Position numbers and translations under genes: made by a program. A DNA stretch of 64,000 nucleotides from Chitinophaga pinensis (lineage in GTDB: Bacteria > Bacteroidota > Bacteroidia > M30B66). The stretch lies in assembly GCA_945883545.1 (NCBI GenBank), contig CAMCXT010000010.1:1-64000 (forward strand). Reading direction: 5' to 3'. Below the pieces are notes generated by a model. That model saw only the letters and a program-made list of their open reading frames with translations, was not told where the DNA came from and searched no databases. Of this stretch, positions 34,686 to 44,088 are shown piece by piece; the first letter of the stretch is position 1; each line of letters begins with the position of its first letter.

Positions 34686-35477
34686 ATGGATAATCAGATC
34701 CCTCAATGGATGGGCAGAACACAATTACTGCTCGGCGATGAACCAATTTTAAGACTCTTGAACGCGCATGTGCTTGTAGCCGGACTTGGAGGCGTTGGAG
34801 GAATTGCCGCAGAAATGCTCGTTAGGGCTGGCATATCCGAAATTTCTATCGCCGATGCCGATACTGTTGAAGCCAGCAACAAAAACCGTCAAATACCTGC
34901 GCTCACCAGCACCGAGAATCAGTTAAAGACGGAAGTAATGGCGCAGCGACTTCTCGACATCAACCCAGACTTAAAATTACATGTAATCGATCGTTATCTG
35001 AAGGAACAGTTCATTCCAGAAGTGCTCGAAAGATTCAAATATGATTATGTGCTTGATTGTATCGATACCTTAACGCCGAAGGTGAACCTTATCTACCATT
35101 GTAAACGACTCGGACTTCCTGTGGTGAGTTCGATGGGCGCTGGTGGAAAGGTAGATCCAACAGGATTGATGGTTACCGACATTTCAGAAACCAAACACTG
35201 TAACCTTGCCAAATATGTACGGAAACGTTTGGTAAGAATGGGAATTAAATCAGGTGTCGATGTGGTTTTCAGCAAAGAATACGCTGATCCTCATCGAATC
35301 GTGGAAGCTCCAGAAGGAAATCCTAAGAAAAGTTTAATCGGCACGATGTCGTACATGCCTGCCATTTTTGGATGTACGGTTGCCAGCGTAGCAATACGAA
35401 ACATCGCCCAAGTAAAATCTTACGAGCCAGGTGCCCGCAAAAAAGAAAGAGATCCTTTTAAGATTTCTCGGAAATAG
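34686..35477 (+). CDS. tcdA: tRNA threonylcarbamoyladenosine dehydratase
   Basis: Forms the cyclic t6A hydantoin at A37 of tRNAs, using ATP. The 263-residue E1-like (ThiF) fold shows [18 protein letters not shown] (nucleotide binding), [13 protein letters not shown] (ATP-binding Arg/Asn), [51 protein letters not shown] and a C-terminal [10 protein letters not shown]. The order and length match TcdA/YgdL. It overlaps the convergent TatA-like gene at its 3' end by 20 bases. Confidence 0.94.
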   Translation: MDNQIPQWMGRTQLLLGDEPILRLLNAHVLVAGLGGVGGIAAEMLVRAGISEISIADADTVEASNKNRQIPALTSTENQLKTEVMAQRLLDINPDLKLHVIDRYLKEQFIPEVLERFKYDYVLDCIDTLTPKVNLIYHCKRLGLPVVSSMGAGGKVDPTGLMVTDISETKHCNLAKYVRKRLVRMGIKSGVDVVFSKEYADPHRIVEAPEGNPKKSLIGTMSYMPAIFGCTVASVAIRNIAQVKSYEPGARKKERDPFKISRK

Positions 35478-35655
35478 ACTCAGGTGTAGATTTCGTATCA
35501 ACCTTACCGCCTTTTGCATCTTTAAATTCTTTGATGCCTTGGCCAATACCTTTCATTAAGGATGGAATCTTTTTGCCACCAAACATAATCACCACCACAG
35601 CAGCAATTAATATAAACTCCGTTGGGCCAAATGCCCCTAAAATGATTGCTGTCAT
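35458..35655 (-). CDS. tatA: TatA-type twin-arginine translocase protein (small)
   Basis: A 65-residue membrane protein with the TatA/E layout: N-terminal membrane segment (about 10-24: [15 protein letters not shown]), hinge KKIPSL, amphipathic helix [15 protein letters not shown] and a short charged tail. Its ATG overlaps by 4 bases the stop of the upstream TatA-like gene (ATGA), so the two are co-translated. The 3' end overlaps tcdA by 20 bases on the other strand. TatC is not in the window. Confidence 0.88.
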   Translation of the reverse strand: MTAIILGAFGPTEFILIAAVVVIMFGGKKIPSLMKGIGQGIKEFKDAKGGKVDTKSTPESISEKS

Positions 35656-35915
35656 TGATCTAAAGTTTTGTTGATATCGGTTTTGATGTCCTGAATTTCT
35701 TTTGAAACTCCGGTTTCATCCTTGATTTTTTCTGCCTCCCTTACGATTTCCTGCTTGATACTGTTCGATGCATCTTTGATTTCGCGGAGACCTTTTCCCA
35801 ATCCTCGGGCTATTTGTGGAATATTCTTCGAACCGAAAAACATCAACACAACAACCATTATTAGGAGAATCTCTCCCCCACCAACTTCAAAAAACAATAA
35901 CACCGGTGAAGTCAT
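35652..35915 (-). CDS. TatA/TatB-type twin-arginine translocase protein
   Basis: An 87-residue protein with membrane segment about 10-27 ([19 protein letters not shown]), [20 protein letters not shown] amphipathic helix and a charged, helical tail ([15 protein letters not shown]). It is longer than the small TatA downstream and may do the TatB task, but in this family that is not decidable by sight. The ATG at 35915 is preferred; the longer frame runs through the secDF terminator. Its start follows directly on that terminator's T run, so its own promoter must lie within or before the hairpin. Confidence 0.82.
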   Translation of the reverse strand: MTSPVLLFFEVGGGEILLIMVVVLMFFGSKNIPQIARGLGKGLREIKDASNSIKQEIVREAEKIKDETGVSKEIQDIKTDINKTLDQ

Positions 35916-35950
35916 AAAAAAACAGCAGGCCCCGTTTGGAACCTGCTGCA
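35916..35950 (-). terminator. secDF intrinsic terminator
   Basis: On the minus strand, CAGCAGG and CCTGCTG pair around a 12-base loop and are followed by TTTTTTT, 37 bases after the secDF stop. The T run touches the ATG of the next gene. Confidence 0.85.
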
Positions 35951-35986
35951 AAATTATTCATTTCAACTGAATAAATCAGTTATTCA

Positions 35987-38900
35987 TTATTTATTCTCTG
36001 AAGCCTCTTTTTCTGCATTCAAACGGTTGGTTCTACGGAACAAATCCACAACCACCGGCGATGCAACAAAGAGTGATGTGTAAGTACCAACAATTACTCC
36101 TAACAACATAGCGAAAGAGAATCCACGAATAACTTCACCTCCAAAGAAGAAGAGGATAATCAACACACCCATCGTTGTTAAACCTGTAACTACTGTTCTA
36201 CTTAACGTGCTATTCAAGGCATTGTTGATCACTGTTGCCATGTCTTCTTTCTTGCTACCATGCTGACCTAAGTACTCACGAATCCTGTCGAAGATTACAA
36301 CAGTATCGTTGATCGAATAACCTACAACAGTTAATATCGCTGCGATAAATGCTTGATCAATATCCAAAGAGAAAGGCAGTATTCCGTTAAAGATTGAGAA
36401 CACAGCAAGAATGAAGGTGACTACATAAGCCAAAGCTGCAATAGCGCCAACACCATACTGCCATCTCCGGAAACGAATCTGCAAATAAGCAAACAAGATC
36501 AACAAGGAGAACACAATGGAAAGTATCGCAGAATCCTTAATGTCTTTCGCTACAGTTGCTTCAACTTTGTCAGACGATACTATTTCAGGAGCTTTTCCTG
36601 TTAACTTAGTTAGTTCAGTAACAACTTTATTTTCTACAATAGAATCTGCACCTAACGACTTATCATCAACCATGAAATCGGTTGTAACTTGAAGCTGGTT
36701 CGATGATCCATAAACTTTCACATCTGGAGTTTGCTTCAATGCAGCATAAAGGTTAGCCTTAGCTGTTTCAGATGAAACAGTTTTGTCGAACTTTAATACA
36801 TATGAACGACCACCTTCGAAATCTACACCATAACCAAAACCTTTGAAAATCATCGAACCTAAACCAACAACAATTACAATTGCCGATACAACATAGAAAC
36901 GACGACGCTGATTAATGAAGTCGAAATTCGAATCCTTCAAAATATTAGCAGTCATTGGAATCGAGAACTTCAATTGCTTATTTCTGCCATTGAAGAATTC
37001 AAAAATCAAACGGGTGATGAAGATCGCTGAGAACAACGAGGTCAAAATACCAATGATCAATGTGGTCGCGAAACCTTGTATTGGACCAGATCCAAACACA
37101 TACAATACAATACCAGTAAGCAATGTTGTAACGTTCGAATCAATAATCGCAGAATAAGCATTCTTGTAACCGTCAGCAATCGCAAGCTTGTAGCCTTTAC
37201 CTTCAGCCAACTCTTCCCTGATCCTTTCATAGATCAGTACGTTCGCATCCACCGACATACCAATTGTTAATACGATACCTGCGATACCTGGAAGGGTTAA
37301 TACTGCACCTAGAGATGCCATAACGCCCATCAAGAAAAACAAGTTGGCAATCAAAGCCACATCGGCTACAACTCCACCACCACTGTAATAGAAGCCCATA
37401 AATAGGAATACCAATAGGATACCTACCAATGAAGAAAGTAAACCAGCATTGATCGCTGCCTGACCAAGTGATGGTCCTACAATCGCTTCTTGAACGATAC
37501 GTGCAGGAGCATCCATCTTACCTGAATTCAGGATGTTCGACAAATCTTCCGCCTCTTCAATGGTGAAGTCTCCAGTAATTTGAGAAACACCACCTGCAAT
37601 TTCTTGCTGAACATTTGGCGCTGAATACACAAAATCATCCAATGAAATGGCGATCGCTTTTTTCACATTCTCGCCAGTTAAGCGCTTCCAAATACGAGCA
37701 CCTTCACCGTCCATTGTCATTTGAACTTCTGGACGGTTATTCAACTGACCATAAGCCAAACGTGCATCAACAATATGATCTCCAGTTAATTTTGGATTGT
37801 TGTCGCGTGGAACTTTGATAGCAAAAAGCTCAAGTACAGGCGATTTGTCTTTCTTCGACTTCACTCCCCACAACAAGCGAAGATCTGAAGGCATTACAGA
37901 AATAACCTCTGGTTTTTTGAAGATCGCATTCACTTTCGCTGTATCCTTCGGAAGCGCGATTGCTACTGCAGCACCTGGCTTGTACAAGTATGGACCTTCT
38001 GGAGTTTCTTGATAAACGTTCTGGTTTAGAACTGCATACAAAGGATTCTCCTTGATAAATTTCTCACGGTCAGCTTTTTGTGCTGATGTAGAATCGGTTG
38101 CTCCAGTATCTTTTTTAGCTGCCAACTTTTCAGTAAGCGACTTTGCAGAATCAGCAGCTACTTTTGCAGAATCGGCCGCAGCTTTAGCAGCAATTCCAGC
38201 AGCAGTAGTATCTAAAACTGCTGTAGTAGTATCTACCACAGCAACACCATTCAATTCGCGAAGTTTAACATTCACCTTTTCAAGTGATGCCCAGATTTCA
38301 TTGCCGTTTTCGAAGGTTTCCCAGAACTCAAGCTTTGCAGCTCCTTGAAGAAGTTTACGAACACGATTAGGTTCCTTAACACCCGGAAGTTCAACCAAAA
38401 TACGATCAGAACCTTCTAAACGCTGAATATTTGGCTGTGTAACCCCGAACTTGTCGATACGATTACGCAATACCAAATAAGCATTGTCGATAGATGATTT
38501 TGCTTGTTCACGAACAACTTTAATGACTTCGTCGTTCGTCATTTTTGAATTCACCTTTGCCTGCATGTCTTTGTTACCAAAGAAACCAGGAGAAGAGAAC
38601 TTCACATTAGGATCAATTTGCTTAGCAGCATTTACAAACAACGTAACAAAGTCGCCTCCGTTTTTGCGTTGTTCAGCTTGCGCTTGATCAATGGCTTTAG
38701 TGAATGTTGGGTCTTGGCTATTGTTTGCCATGGTACGGACTACATCCGCCACAGAAACTTCAAGCATTACGTTCATCCCGCCCTTAAGGTCAAGTCCAAG
38801 ATTGATCTCTTTTTCTTTTACTTCTGAGTAGGTTTTACCTAAGTAAACTACCTCATTCGCAATGGAATCGAGATAAGTTTTCGCCTTGGCTGAATCTCCC

Positions 38901-39019
38901 CCTGCGTATGCCCAAGCATCCTTTTCCACTTTGCCTGAAACATAAGTGAAGGATAACTCATAAAGACATACAAGGCTGAGTAGAATCGCGAAAAAGCTAA
39001 TGGCACCTTTGTTTTGCAT
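35987..39019 (-). CDS. secDF: Protein translocase SecDF fusion
   Basis: A 1010-residue inner membrane protein that pulls exported proteins using the proton gradient. The SecD half shows VSGKVE, GLDLKGGMNVMLEVSV, LTGDHIVDARL, IAGIVLTIGMSVDANVLIYE; the SecF half shows GVDFEGGRSYVLKFD, SINDTVVIFDRIREYL, SRTVVTGLTTMGVL. Each half has six membrane segments. A low-complexity Ala/Ser/Asp/Thr-rich segment (about residues 240-300, with AADSAKVAADSAK) sits inside the periplasmic domain P1. SecDF fusion is typical for Bacteroidota. A TATATTTG box at 39052-39059 (minus strand) precedes the start by 33 bases. Confidence 0.96.
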   Translation of the reverse strand: MQNKGAISFFAILLSLVCLYELSFTYVSGKVEKDAWAYAGGDSAKAKTYLDSIANEVVYLGKTYSEVKEKEINLGLDLKGGMNVMLEVSVADVVRTMANNSQDPTFTKAIDQAQAEQRKNGGDFVTLFVNAAKQIDPNVKFSSPGFFGNKDMQAKVNSKMTNDEVIKVVREQAKSSIDNAYLVLRNRIDKFGVTQPNIQRLEGSDRILVELPGVKEPNRVRKLLQGAAKLEFWETFENGNEIWASLEKVNVKLRELNGVAVVDTTTAVLDTTAAGIAAKAAADSAKVAADSAKSLTEKLAAKKDTGATDSTSAQKADREKFIKENPLYAVLNQNVYQETPEGPYLYKPGAAVAIALPKDTAKVNAIFKKPEVISVMPSDLRLLWGVKSKKDKSPVLELFAIKVPRDNNPKLTGDHIVDARLAYGQLNNRPEVQMTMDGEGARIWKRLTGENVKKAIAISLDDFVYSAPNVQQEIAGGVSQITGDFTIEEAEDLSNILNSGKMDAPARIVQEAIVGPSLGQAAINAGLLSSLVGILLVFLFMGFYYSGGGVVADVALIANLFFLMGVMASLGAVLTLPGIAGIVLTIGMSVDANVLIYERIREELAEGKGYKLAIADGYKNAYSAIIDSNVTTLLTGIVLYVFGSGPIQGFATTLIIGILTSLFSAIFITRLIFEFFNGRNKQLKFSIPMTANILKDSNFDFINQRRRFYVVSAIVIVVGLGSMIFKGFGYGVDFEGGRSYVLKFDKTVSSETAKANLYAALKQTPDVKVYGSSNQLQVTTDFMVDDKSLGADSIVENKVVTELTKLTGKAPEIVSSDKVEATVAKDIKDSAILSIVFSLLILFAYLQIRFRRWQYGVGAIAALAYVVTFILAVFSIFNGILPFSLDIDQAFIAAILTVVGYSINDTVVIFDRIREYLGQHGSKKEDMATVINNALNSTLSRTVVTGLTTMGVLIILFFFGGEVIRGFSFAMLLGVIVGTYTSLFVASPVVVDLFRRTNRLNAEKEASENK

Positions 39020-39051
39020 CTGAATTCGTTAAATTTTCTTAAAATCGACGG

Positions 39052-39059
39052 CAAATATA
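39052..39059 (-). promoter_or_regulatory. secDF -7 box
   Basis: The minus strand reads TATATTTG, a perfect match to TAnnTTTG, giving a leader of about 30 bases before the ATG at 39019. Confidence 0.55.
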
Positions 39060-39130
39060 GAACATCGAACGAAAATTCACCCTTAGGAAATGAATAAAAA
39101 ATGGCATTTTTGCACATACTCCTTTTGGGA

Positions 39131-41317
39131 ATGAAAAAAATCCTTCTACTTGCTGCTCTGATAATTACATGTTTTAACAGCTTCCTTTATTCACAACAAA
39201 CGGTGCTAGCCTTACAACGTAGCGCAGAAATCCGTGTTTGGAACGAAGACAGTACACTGTTAAATTATCCATGGACTGGTGGCTTTAATTTTTGCCAAGT
39301 CGGAACTTGTGATGTGAACAACGACAACCAAAAGGACCTCGTTTTCTTCGAAAGATCCGGAGACCGTGTTACCTTATTAGAATTTACAGGTACGCCTGGA
39401 AATCCATCTTGGAAACAAAACATCGAAGCAGAACCGAATTTTCCAGATGCACAGCATTTTATGCTGATGAAGGATTTCAATTGCGATGGATTGGAAGACA
39501 TCTTCACGTTCTTCAACAGTGGAATCAGGGTTTTCAAAAATGAAGGGTTTAACGGCAGTGGCCCTCAGTTTAGCCTTTACATCGATCAACTAAAAACGGA
39601 AGTCAACAACAATCAGATCGATATCTTTTGCATTCCGGTGGATGTGCCTGCACTCGAAGATTTAGACTCCGACGGAGATCTTGATCTACTCGTTTTTAAT
39701 ATTTTAGGCTCTTGTGTGGAGTATCATCGCAACTTGGCGCAAGAAAACTTCAACCGCTGCGATACCTTAGTACTTCAACTAGAAACCGAAAACTGGGGTC
39801 GATTCACTGAAAATTTTTCTACCAATGAAGTCTCGTTAAATGATACATGTGAGAGCTTTGGTGGCGGTCGATTTGGACTTGAAAGGCACGCAGGATCAGC
39901 AATTACAGCATTTGATAGTGATGGCGACAACGATTACGATCTTCTACTTGGTGATATTGCTTACCGAACCTTAACCAAACTAATCAATGGCGGAACTTCT
40001 AACGATGCACTAATTACTAGTCAAACGCCCAACTATCCCGACAACACTACTTTTGTTAACCTTTCAATCTTCCCGGCAGCATTCTATATCGATATCGATC
40101 AGGATGGCAAACGCGATTTGATCGTAGCGCCAAATTCTGAAACTGGCTCCGAAAACTACCGCTGCTTTCTGTATTACTTGAACAACGGACAAGACAATGC
40201 ACCAATCTTTCAATATCAGGGAAACACCCAATTTACAAGTGAAACAATGGATTTTGGTGAAGGTGCAATTCCTTATTTCTTCGATTACAATGTGGATGGA
40301 AAGAAGGATTTGCTGGTTGGAAATTATGGGTACTTTTTACCCACCGGCGACTACAAACCTCAGATAGCGTTGCTTGAAAATCAATCCGATGCAACTGAAA
40401 TTCGGTTCAAACTAAAAAACCGGAATTATGCATCCGCAGGAAACCTTGCCGGAATCTCTGTGAACTTCCACCCTACTTCAGGCGACCTTGATAACGATGG
40501 TGATCAAGATTTGCTGCTCGGTGCCTCCGATGGCAGAATGTATCATTTCGAAAACACTGCTTTGCCTGGAAATCCCGCTAACATGACGTTTATCACACCT
40601 GCGTTTGAAGATATCGATGTCGGAACCTATGCTTCTCCCTGTTTGTTTGATGTTGACCAAAACGGAAGAGTCGATTTGATCGTTGGAAACCGTGATGGTA
40701 AAATATCCTATTATAGGAATACAAGTACCGGAAATTCTCCTGTTCTAGAACTCCAAACCGATCAATTTGGCGGCGTGAACACTGCATTGCCCGGAGAACC
40801 CAATGGCTTCAGTACACCATTTCTTTTCAGAAAAAGCGGTATTACATATTTAATTTCTGGAAGTCAAAATGGATACTTTGAACTTTATGGAAACATCGAC
40901 AACAACCTCGAAGGTCAGTTCGAACTACTCGATAGCACCTTTTTAGGCAACCGTTTTGGCGAAAGAACTTCCATCACACTCGCCGATTTAAACGACGATG
41001 GAAACCCTGAAGCTGTAATTGGAAATTATGCTGGTGGAATTACATTTTTCAACGGCATCTTCCCAACCCTAATCAACAATCCAGAAAATGCAGCTTTCAA
41101 GTTATTCCCCAATCCTGGCGAAAACGAAATCTATATTTCAGCTCCTCAATCCACCAAAGCAAGCATTTCGGTGTTAGATATCGGAGGCAGAATCCTTTCA
41201 ACTGAAATTACTTCCCTTCCGGGGAAACTGAGCTTTGTGCCCAAAGTGAAAGGTTTGTACCTGATCCAAATCACAAGTCCTGAAATCAATCAAACCTTGA
41301 AGTGGATACACAAATGA
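39131..41317 (+). CDS. FG-GAP/VCBS repeat protein with T9SS type A sorting domain
   Basis: A 728-residue surface or secreted protein. Signal peptide about 1-21 (ending LYSQQ). Several FG-GAP/VCBS-like repeats with calcium-binding-like D-x-D-x-D-G-x-x-D loops: DVNNDNQKDL, DFNCDGLEDI, DLDSDGDLDL, DSDGDNDYDL, DIDQDGKRDL, DYNVDGKKDL, DLDNDGDQDL, DVDQNGRVDL, DLNDDGNPEA. It ends with a type A sorting domain from about 650 (FKLFPNPGENEIYISAPQS, VLDIGGRILST, GLYLIQI). It should be exported by Sec and the T9SS, likely as a beta-propeller. The open frame starts 30 bases earlier; the ATG here starts the signal peptide. The next gene overlaps as ATGA. Confidence 0.92.
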   Translation: MKKILLLAALIITCFNSFLYSQQTVLALQRSAEIRVWNEDSTLLNYPWTGGFNFCQVGTCDVNNDNQKDLVFFERSGDRVTLLEFTGTPGNPSWKQNIEAEPNFPDAQHFMLMKDFNCDGLEDIFTFFNSGIRVFKNEGFNGSGPQFSLYIDQLKTEVNNNQIDIFCIPVDVPALEDLDSDGDLDLLVFNILGSCVEYHRNLAQENFNRCDTLVLQLETENWGRFTENFSTNEVSLNDTCESFGGGRFGLERHAGSAITAFDSDGDNDYDLLLGDIAYRTLTKLINGGTSNDALITSQTPNYPDNTTFVNLSIFPAAFYIDIDQDGKRDLIVAPNSETGSENYRCFLYYLNNGQDNAPIFQYQGNTQFTSETMDFGEGAIPYFFDYNVDGKKDLLVGNYGYFLPTGDYKPQIALLENQSDATEIRFKLKNRNYASAGNLAGISVNFHPTSGDLDNDGDQDLLLGASDGRMYHFENTALPGNPANMTFITPAFEDIDVGTYASPCLFDVDQNGRVDLIVGNRDGKISYYRNTSTGNSPVLELQTDQFGGVNTALPGEPNGFSTPFLFRKSGITYLISGSQNGYFELYGNIDNNLEGQFELLDSTFLGNRFGERTSITLADLNDDGNPEAVIGNYAGGITFFNGIFPTLINNPENAAFKLFPNPGENEIYISAPQSTKASISVLDIGGRILSTEITSLPGKLSFVPKVKGLYLIQITSPEINQTLKWIHK

Positions 41318-41814
41318 TGCATTCTGCAAAACATTGGATAGAAAATCTTCGAATGACAGCACATCCAGAAGGTGGATGGTACACCGAAACATTTCGAGAT
41401 CCAAGAACGGTAACAGCCGAAAATCTGAAAGGTGAATTGAAAACCTATTCGGCATCCACAGCCATCTATTTTTTGTTGGACGACCAAGCATTTTCTGCAT
41501 TTCACCGCATCGGTGCTGCCGAAGTTTGGCATTTTTATGCAGGAACTGGAATCACCATTTATTCTATCGACCAAAATGGAAATCTGCAAACTGTTGATTT
41601 GGGTTCCGATACCGATACCGGACAAGTACTAACAACCACGATCCCTGCTGGAGTTTGGTTTGCCTCGAAAGTGAACCAAGAAGGAGGCTATGCACTATGT
41701 GGATGCACGGTTGCCCCTGGCTTCGAATTTTCTGAATTTGAACTGGCAGTAAAAAACGATCTCCTCACGGTTTATCCGCAACATGAAAAGGTGATTGTCG
41801 ATTTAACACTTTGA
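41314..41814 (+). CDS. Cupin protein, DUF985
   Basis: A 166-residue cytoplasmic protein with the DUF985 cupin: NLRMTAHPEGGWYTETFRD near the start, TAIYFLLDDQAFSAFHRIGA, EVWHFYAGTGITIYSI, GVWFASKV and CGCTVAPGFEFSEFEL. The metal-binding cupin His pattern (FHRIGAAEVWHFY) is kept. Function unproven. It overlaps the previous stop (ATGA), although the preceding gene encodes a secreted protein, so the pairing is probably by chance of compact packing. Confidence 0.87.
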   Translation: MMHSAKHWIENLRMTAHPEGGWYTETFRDPRTVTAENLKGELKTYSASTAIYFLLDDQAFSAFHRIGAAEVWHFYAGTGITIYSIDQNGNLQTVDLGSDTDTGQVLTTTIPAGVWFASKVNQEGGYALCGCTVAPGFEFSEFELAVKNDLLTVYPQHEKVIVDLTL

Positions 41815-41865
41815 TAATTTACATTTTTTTAGTCACAGGCTGCTGAACCAAGGCTTTCTATCTAC

Positions 41866-41873
41866 TACCTTTG
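41866..41873 (+). promoter_or_regulatory. -7 box for the acyl-CoA dehydrogenase
   Basis: TACCTTTG matches TAnnTTTG, 22 bases before the ATG at 41896. Confidence 0.5.
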
Positions 41874-41895
41874 CGACGTTTTCTGAAATAACACT

Positions 41896-43035
41896 ATGGA
41901 ATTTAGCGAGAATGAAAATCAGCGGATGATCCGCGAAATGATAAGAGATTTTGGAGATAAGCATATCCGTCCGAAAATGATGGAATGGGACGAAAGTCAA
42001 TATTTCCCTAGAGAAGTTTTCACCAAATTGGGAGAACTAGGATTAATGGGTGTTTTGGTTCCCGAAGAATATGGTGGATCAGGATTCGGATATTTCGAAT
42101 ATGTAACAGCCATTACCGAATTAGGTAAGGTTTGTGGATCAATCGCTCTTTCGATGGCTGCGCACAATTCACTTTGCACTGGGCATATTCTTGCCTTTGC
42201 AAATGAAGAGCAGAAAAGAAAATATCTTCCAAAATTGGCAACTGGTGAATGGATTGGTGCTTGGGGCTTAACCGAAGCCAATACTGGTTCCGATGCCATG
42301 CGTATGAAATGTGTTGCCCAAGAAGATGGCGATTACTATGTATTAAACGGAACCAAAAACTGGATCACACACGGTATCAGTGGTGATGTTGCAGTTGTTT
42401 TAGCAAGAACAGGCGAATTGCTCGATTCTCGTGGAATCACTGCTTTCGTTATCGAACGAGGAACTCCAGGTTTTTCTGCCGGAAAGAAAGAAAACAAACT
42501 TGGCATGCGTGCCTCTGAAACTGCAGAATTGATTTTCGACAATTGCCGCATCCACAAAGATCAAGTCTTAGGTAAAGTTGGCGACGGGTTCATTCAAGCG
42601 ATGAAAGTGCTCGATGGTGGTAGAATTTCTATTGCTGCACTTTCTTTGGGAATTGGAAAAGGTGCTTTAGAAGCTTCTATTCGTTATTCTAAAGAACGTC
42701 AGCAGTTCGGTCAGCCAATCGCAAACTTCCAAGGCATTAGCTTCAAGATTGCCGACATGAGTACGAAATATGAAGCTGCTGAATTGCTTACCATGCGCGC
42801 TGCTGATTTGAAAAACCGTGGCGAAAAGGTAACCACCGAATCGGCCATGGCGAAACTTTATGCTTCAGAAATGTGTGTGCACGTTTCAACAGAAGCAGTT
42901 CAAATTCACGGAGGTTATGGTTACACGAAAGATTTCCCAGTAGAGAAGTTCTATAGAGATTCAAAACTCTGCACAATTGGCGAAGGCACTTCTGAGATTC
43001 AAAAACTAGTGATCGCAAAAAATATTCTGAACTGA
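41896..43035 (+). CDS. Acyl-CoA dehydrogenase
   Basis: A 379-residue FAD flavoprotein that oxidises acyl-CoA to enoyl-CoA. Motifs: MGVLVPEEYGGSGFGYFEYV, GAWGLTEANTGSDAMRMKC (FAD site), YSKERQQFGQPIANFQGISF, VQIHGGYGYTKDFPVEKFYR and the C-terminal IGEGTSEIQKLVIAK, in which the Glu is the likely catalytic base. The catalytic position places it with short-chain or butyryl-type enzymes rather than long-chain or isovaleryl types. The chain-length specificity is not certain. It is a single gene with its own promoter and terminator. Confidence 0.95.
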   Translation: MEFSENENQRMIREMIRDFGDKHIRPKMMEWDESQYFPREVFTKLGELGLMGVLVPEEYGGSGFGYFEYVTAITELGKVCGSIALSMAAHNSLCTGHILAFANEEQKRKYLPKLATGEWIGAWGLTEANTGSDAMRMKCVAQEDGDYYVLNGTKNWITHGISGDVAVVLARTGELLDSRGITAFVIERGTPGFSAGKKENKLGMRASETAELIFDNCRIHKDQVLGKVGDGFIQAMKVLDGGRISIAALSLGIGKGALEASIRYSKERQQFGQPIANFQGISFKIADMSTKYEAAELLTMRAADLKNRGEKVTTESAMAKLYASEMCVHVSTEAVQIHGGYGYTKDFPVEKFYRDSKLCTIGEGTSEIQKLVIAKNILN

Positions 43036-43058
43036 TTTTCAAATTTCGTTTCAGTTTC

Positions 43059-43095
43059 ATCGCAGGTTGTTTTCAATAGCCTGCGATTTTTTTTT
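43059..43095 (+). terminator. Intrinsic terminator after acyl-CoA dehydrogenase
   Basis: ATCGCAGG and CCTGCGAT pair around a 13-base loop and are followed by nine Ts. Confidence 0.9.
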
Positions 43096-43368
43096 GCACC
43101 AAACTCAACGCCCATTTTTGCGCCTCTTGCATTTTAATGTAACCCTAGGAGGTTACAACAATTTTAGATTTTACACAGTTGTATTAATTCAAATCAATTG
43201 ATTATTTAAATCAATACAATCACTTATTAATCAGTGTTTTAACAATCCTCGGACAAGAATCTTGCAAAACTAGCCATTCTTTCCTTACATCGCTGAGTTC
43301 CTTGATATTGTTGGAGAAATAAAAAAAATAGACCGAAGTAGGTTTGCTGAGCATCATCATGTACTCTT
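43096..43368. other. Intergenic region before the PKD gene
   Basis: It has no gene. A short hairpin GTAACC-CTAGGA-GGTTAC lies at 43139-43156 and a palindrome AATCAATTGATT at 43192-43203; either could be an operator, but nothing here links them to a regulator. No perfect TAnnTTTG box was seen before the ATG at 43369. Confidence 0.5.
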
Positions 43369-44088
43369 ATGAAAGCAACTATACATCCTCTATTTACAGC
43401 GCTTTTTGTTGTGCTGTCACTTTCTCAAGCTGCAAAAGCGCAAACAGAAACCCAAGCCGGAGAACCTATCGCATATGGTCAAACCGTTCCTGGTTATGAT
43501 CTGCTCAGTGAACTCTCCGAAGACTATAAAACGTCAAGTTTTGTAAAAACCAAGAAAAGCGCCGACCTTGAAATCAAGGCTTCGCGAATTCACGTAGACC
43601 TTAACAACGAACAGGAAGTTGAATTTTCTGCGCGCACCGGTTGGGCGAAAGACTTCTTTTGGAAGTTTGGTGATGGAAAATCCTTGAGTGGTTTCCAACA
43701 TGTAAAGCACAAATTCGATAAAGCTGGAACGTATCAAGTTACACTGCATGCCAGCAATGAAGAGGAAACCGTCAAGAAAACTGTAGAAATCGTTGTGGTA
43801 GATTCCAGAAAACCTCTCGAATTAGAGGAAATGGAACATTACATCGTTTTTCCTCACGACAACAAACTTGAAGCCGACATCCAATTGCGCCTTCCAAGAC
43901 GTGAAAAGAAACTCGTATTTCAAGTACAAGATGTGGAAGGGAATCAAGTTTTCGAATACTCTCTCGGCAGAGTGCGCAAAAATGAACAAGTGCGGGTCGA
44001 TTTGAAAAACCTTCCAGATGGTAAGTACTACGCGGTACTAAAAGGAAGAAAATACAGCTTGGTTTCGAGACTATCCGTTATGAGGTAG
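43369..44088 (+). CDS. Exported PKD domain protein with T9SS-like C-terminus
   Basis: A 239-residue protein with signal peptide (about 1-24, ending AKAQT). A PKD domain lies about residues 70-145 (EFSARTGWAKDFFWKFGDGK, HKFDKAGTYQVTLHASNEEE). The C-terminal about 80 residues (HYIVFPHDNKLEADIQLRLP, VFQVQDVEGNQVFEYSLGRV, LPDGKYYAVLKG) resemble a divergent type A sorting domain, with FPHDN in place of the usual YPNP. So it is probably T9SS cargo. Unknown role. It converges with the TIGR02757 gene with no gap. Confidence 0.8.
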   Translation: MKATIHPLFTALFVVLSLSQAAKAQTETQAGEPIAYGQTVPGYDLLSELSEDYKTSSFVKTKKSADLEIKASRIHVDLNNEQEVEFSARTGWAKDFFWKFGDGKSLSGFQHVKHKFDKAGTYQVTLHASNEEETVKKTVEIVVVDSRKPLELEEMEHYIVFPHDNKLEADIQLRLPRREKKLVFQVQDVEGNQVFEYSLGRVRKNEQVRVDLKNLPDGKYYAVLKGRKYSLVSRLSVMR

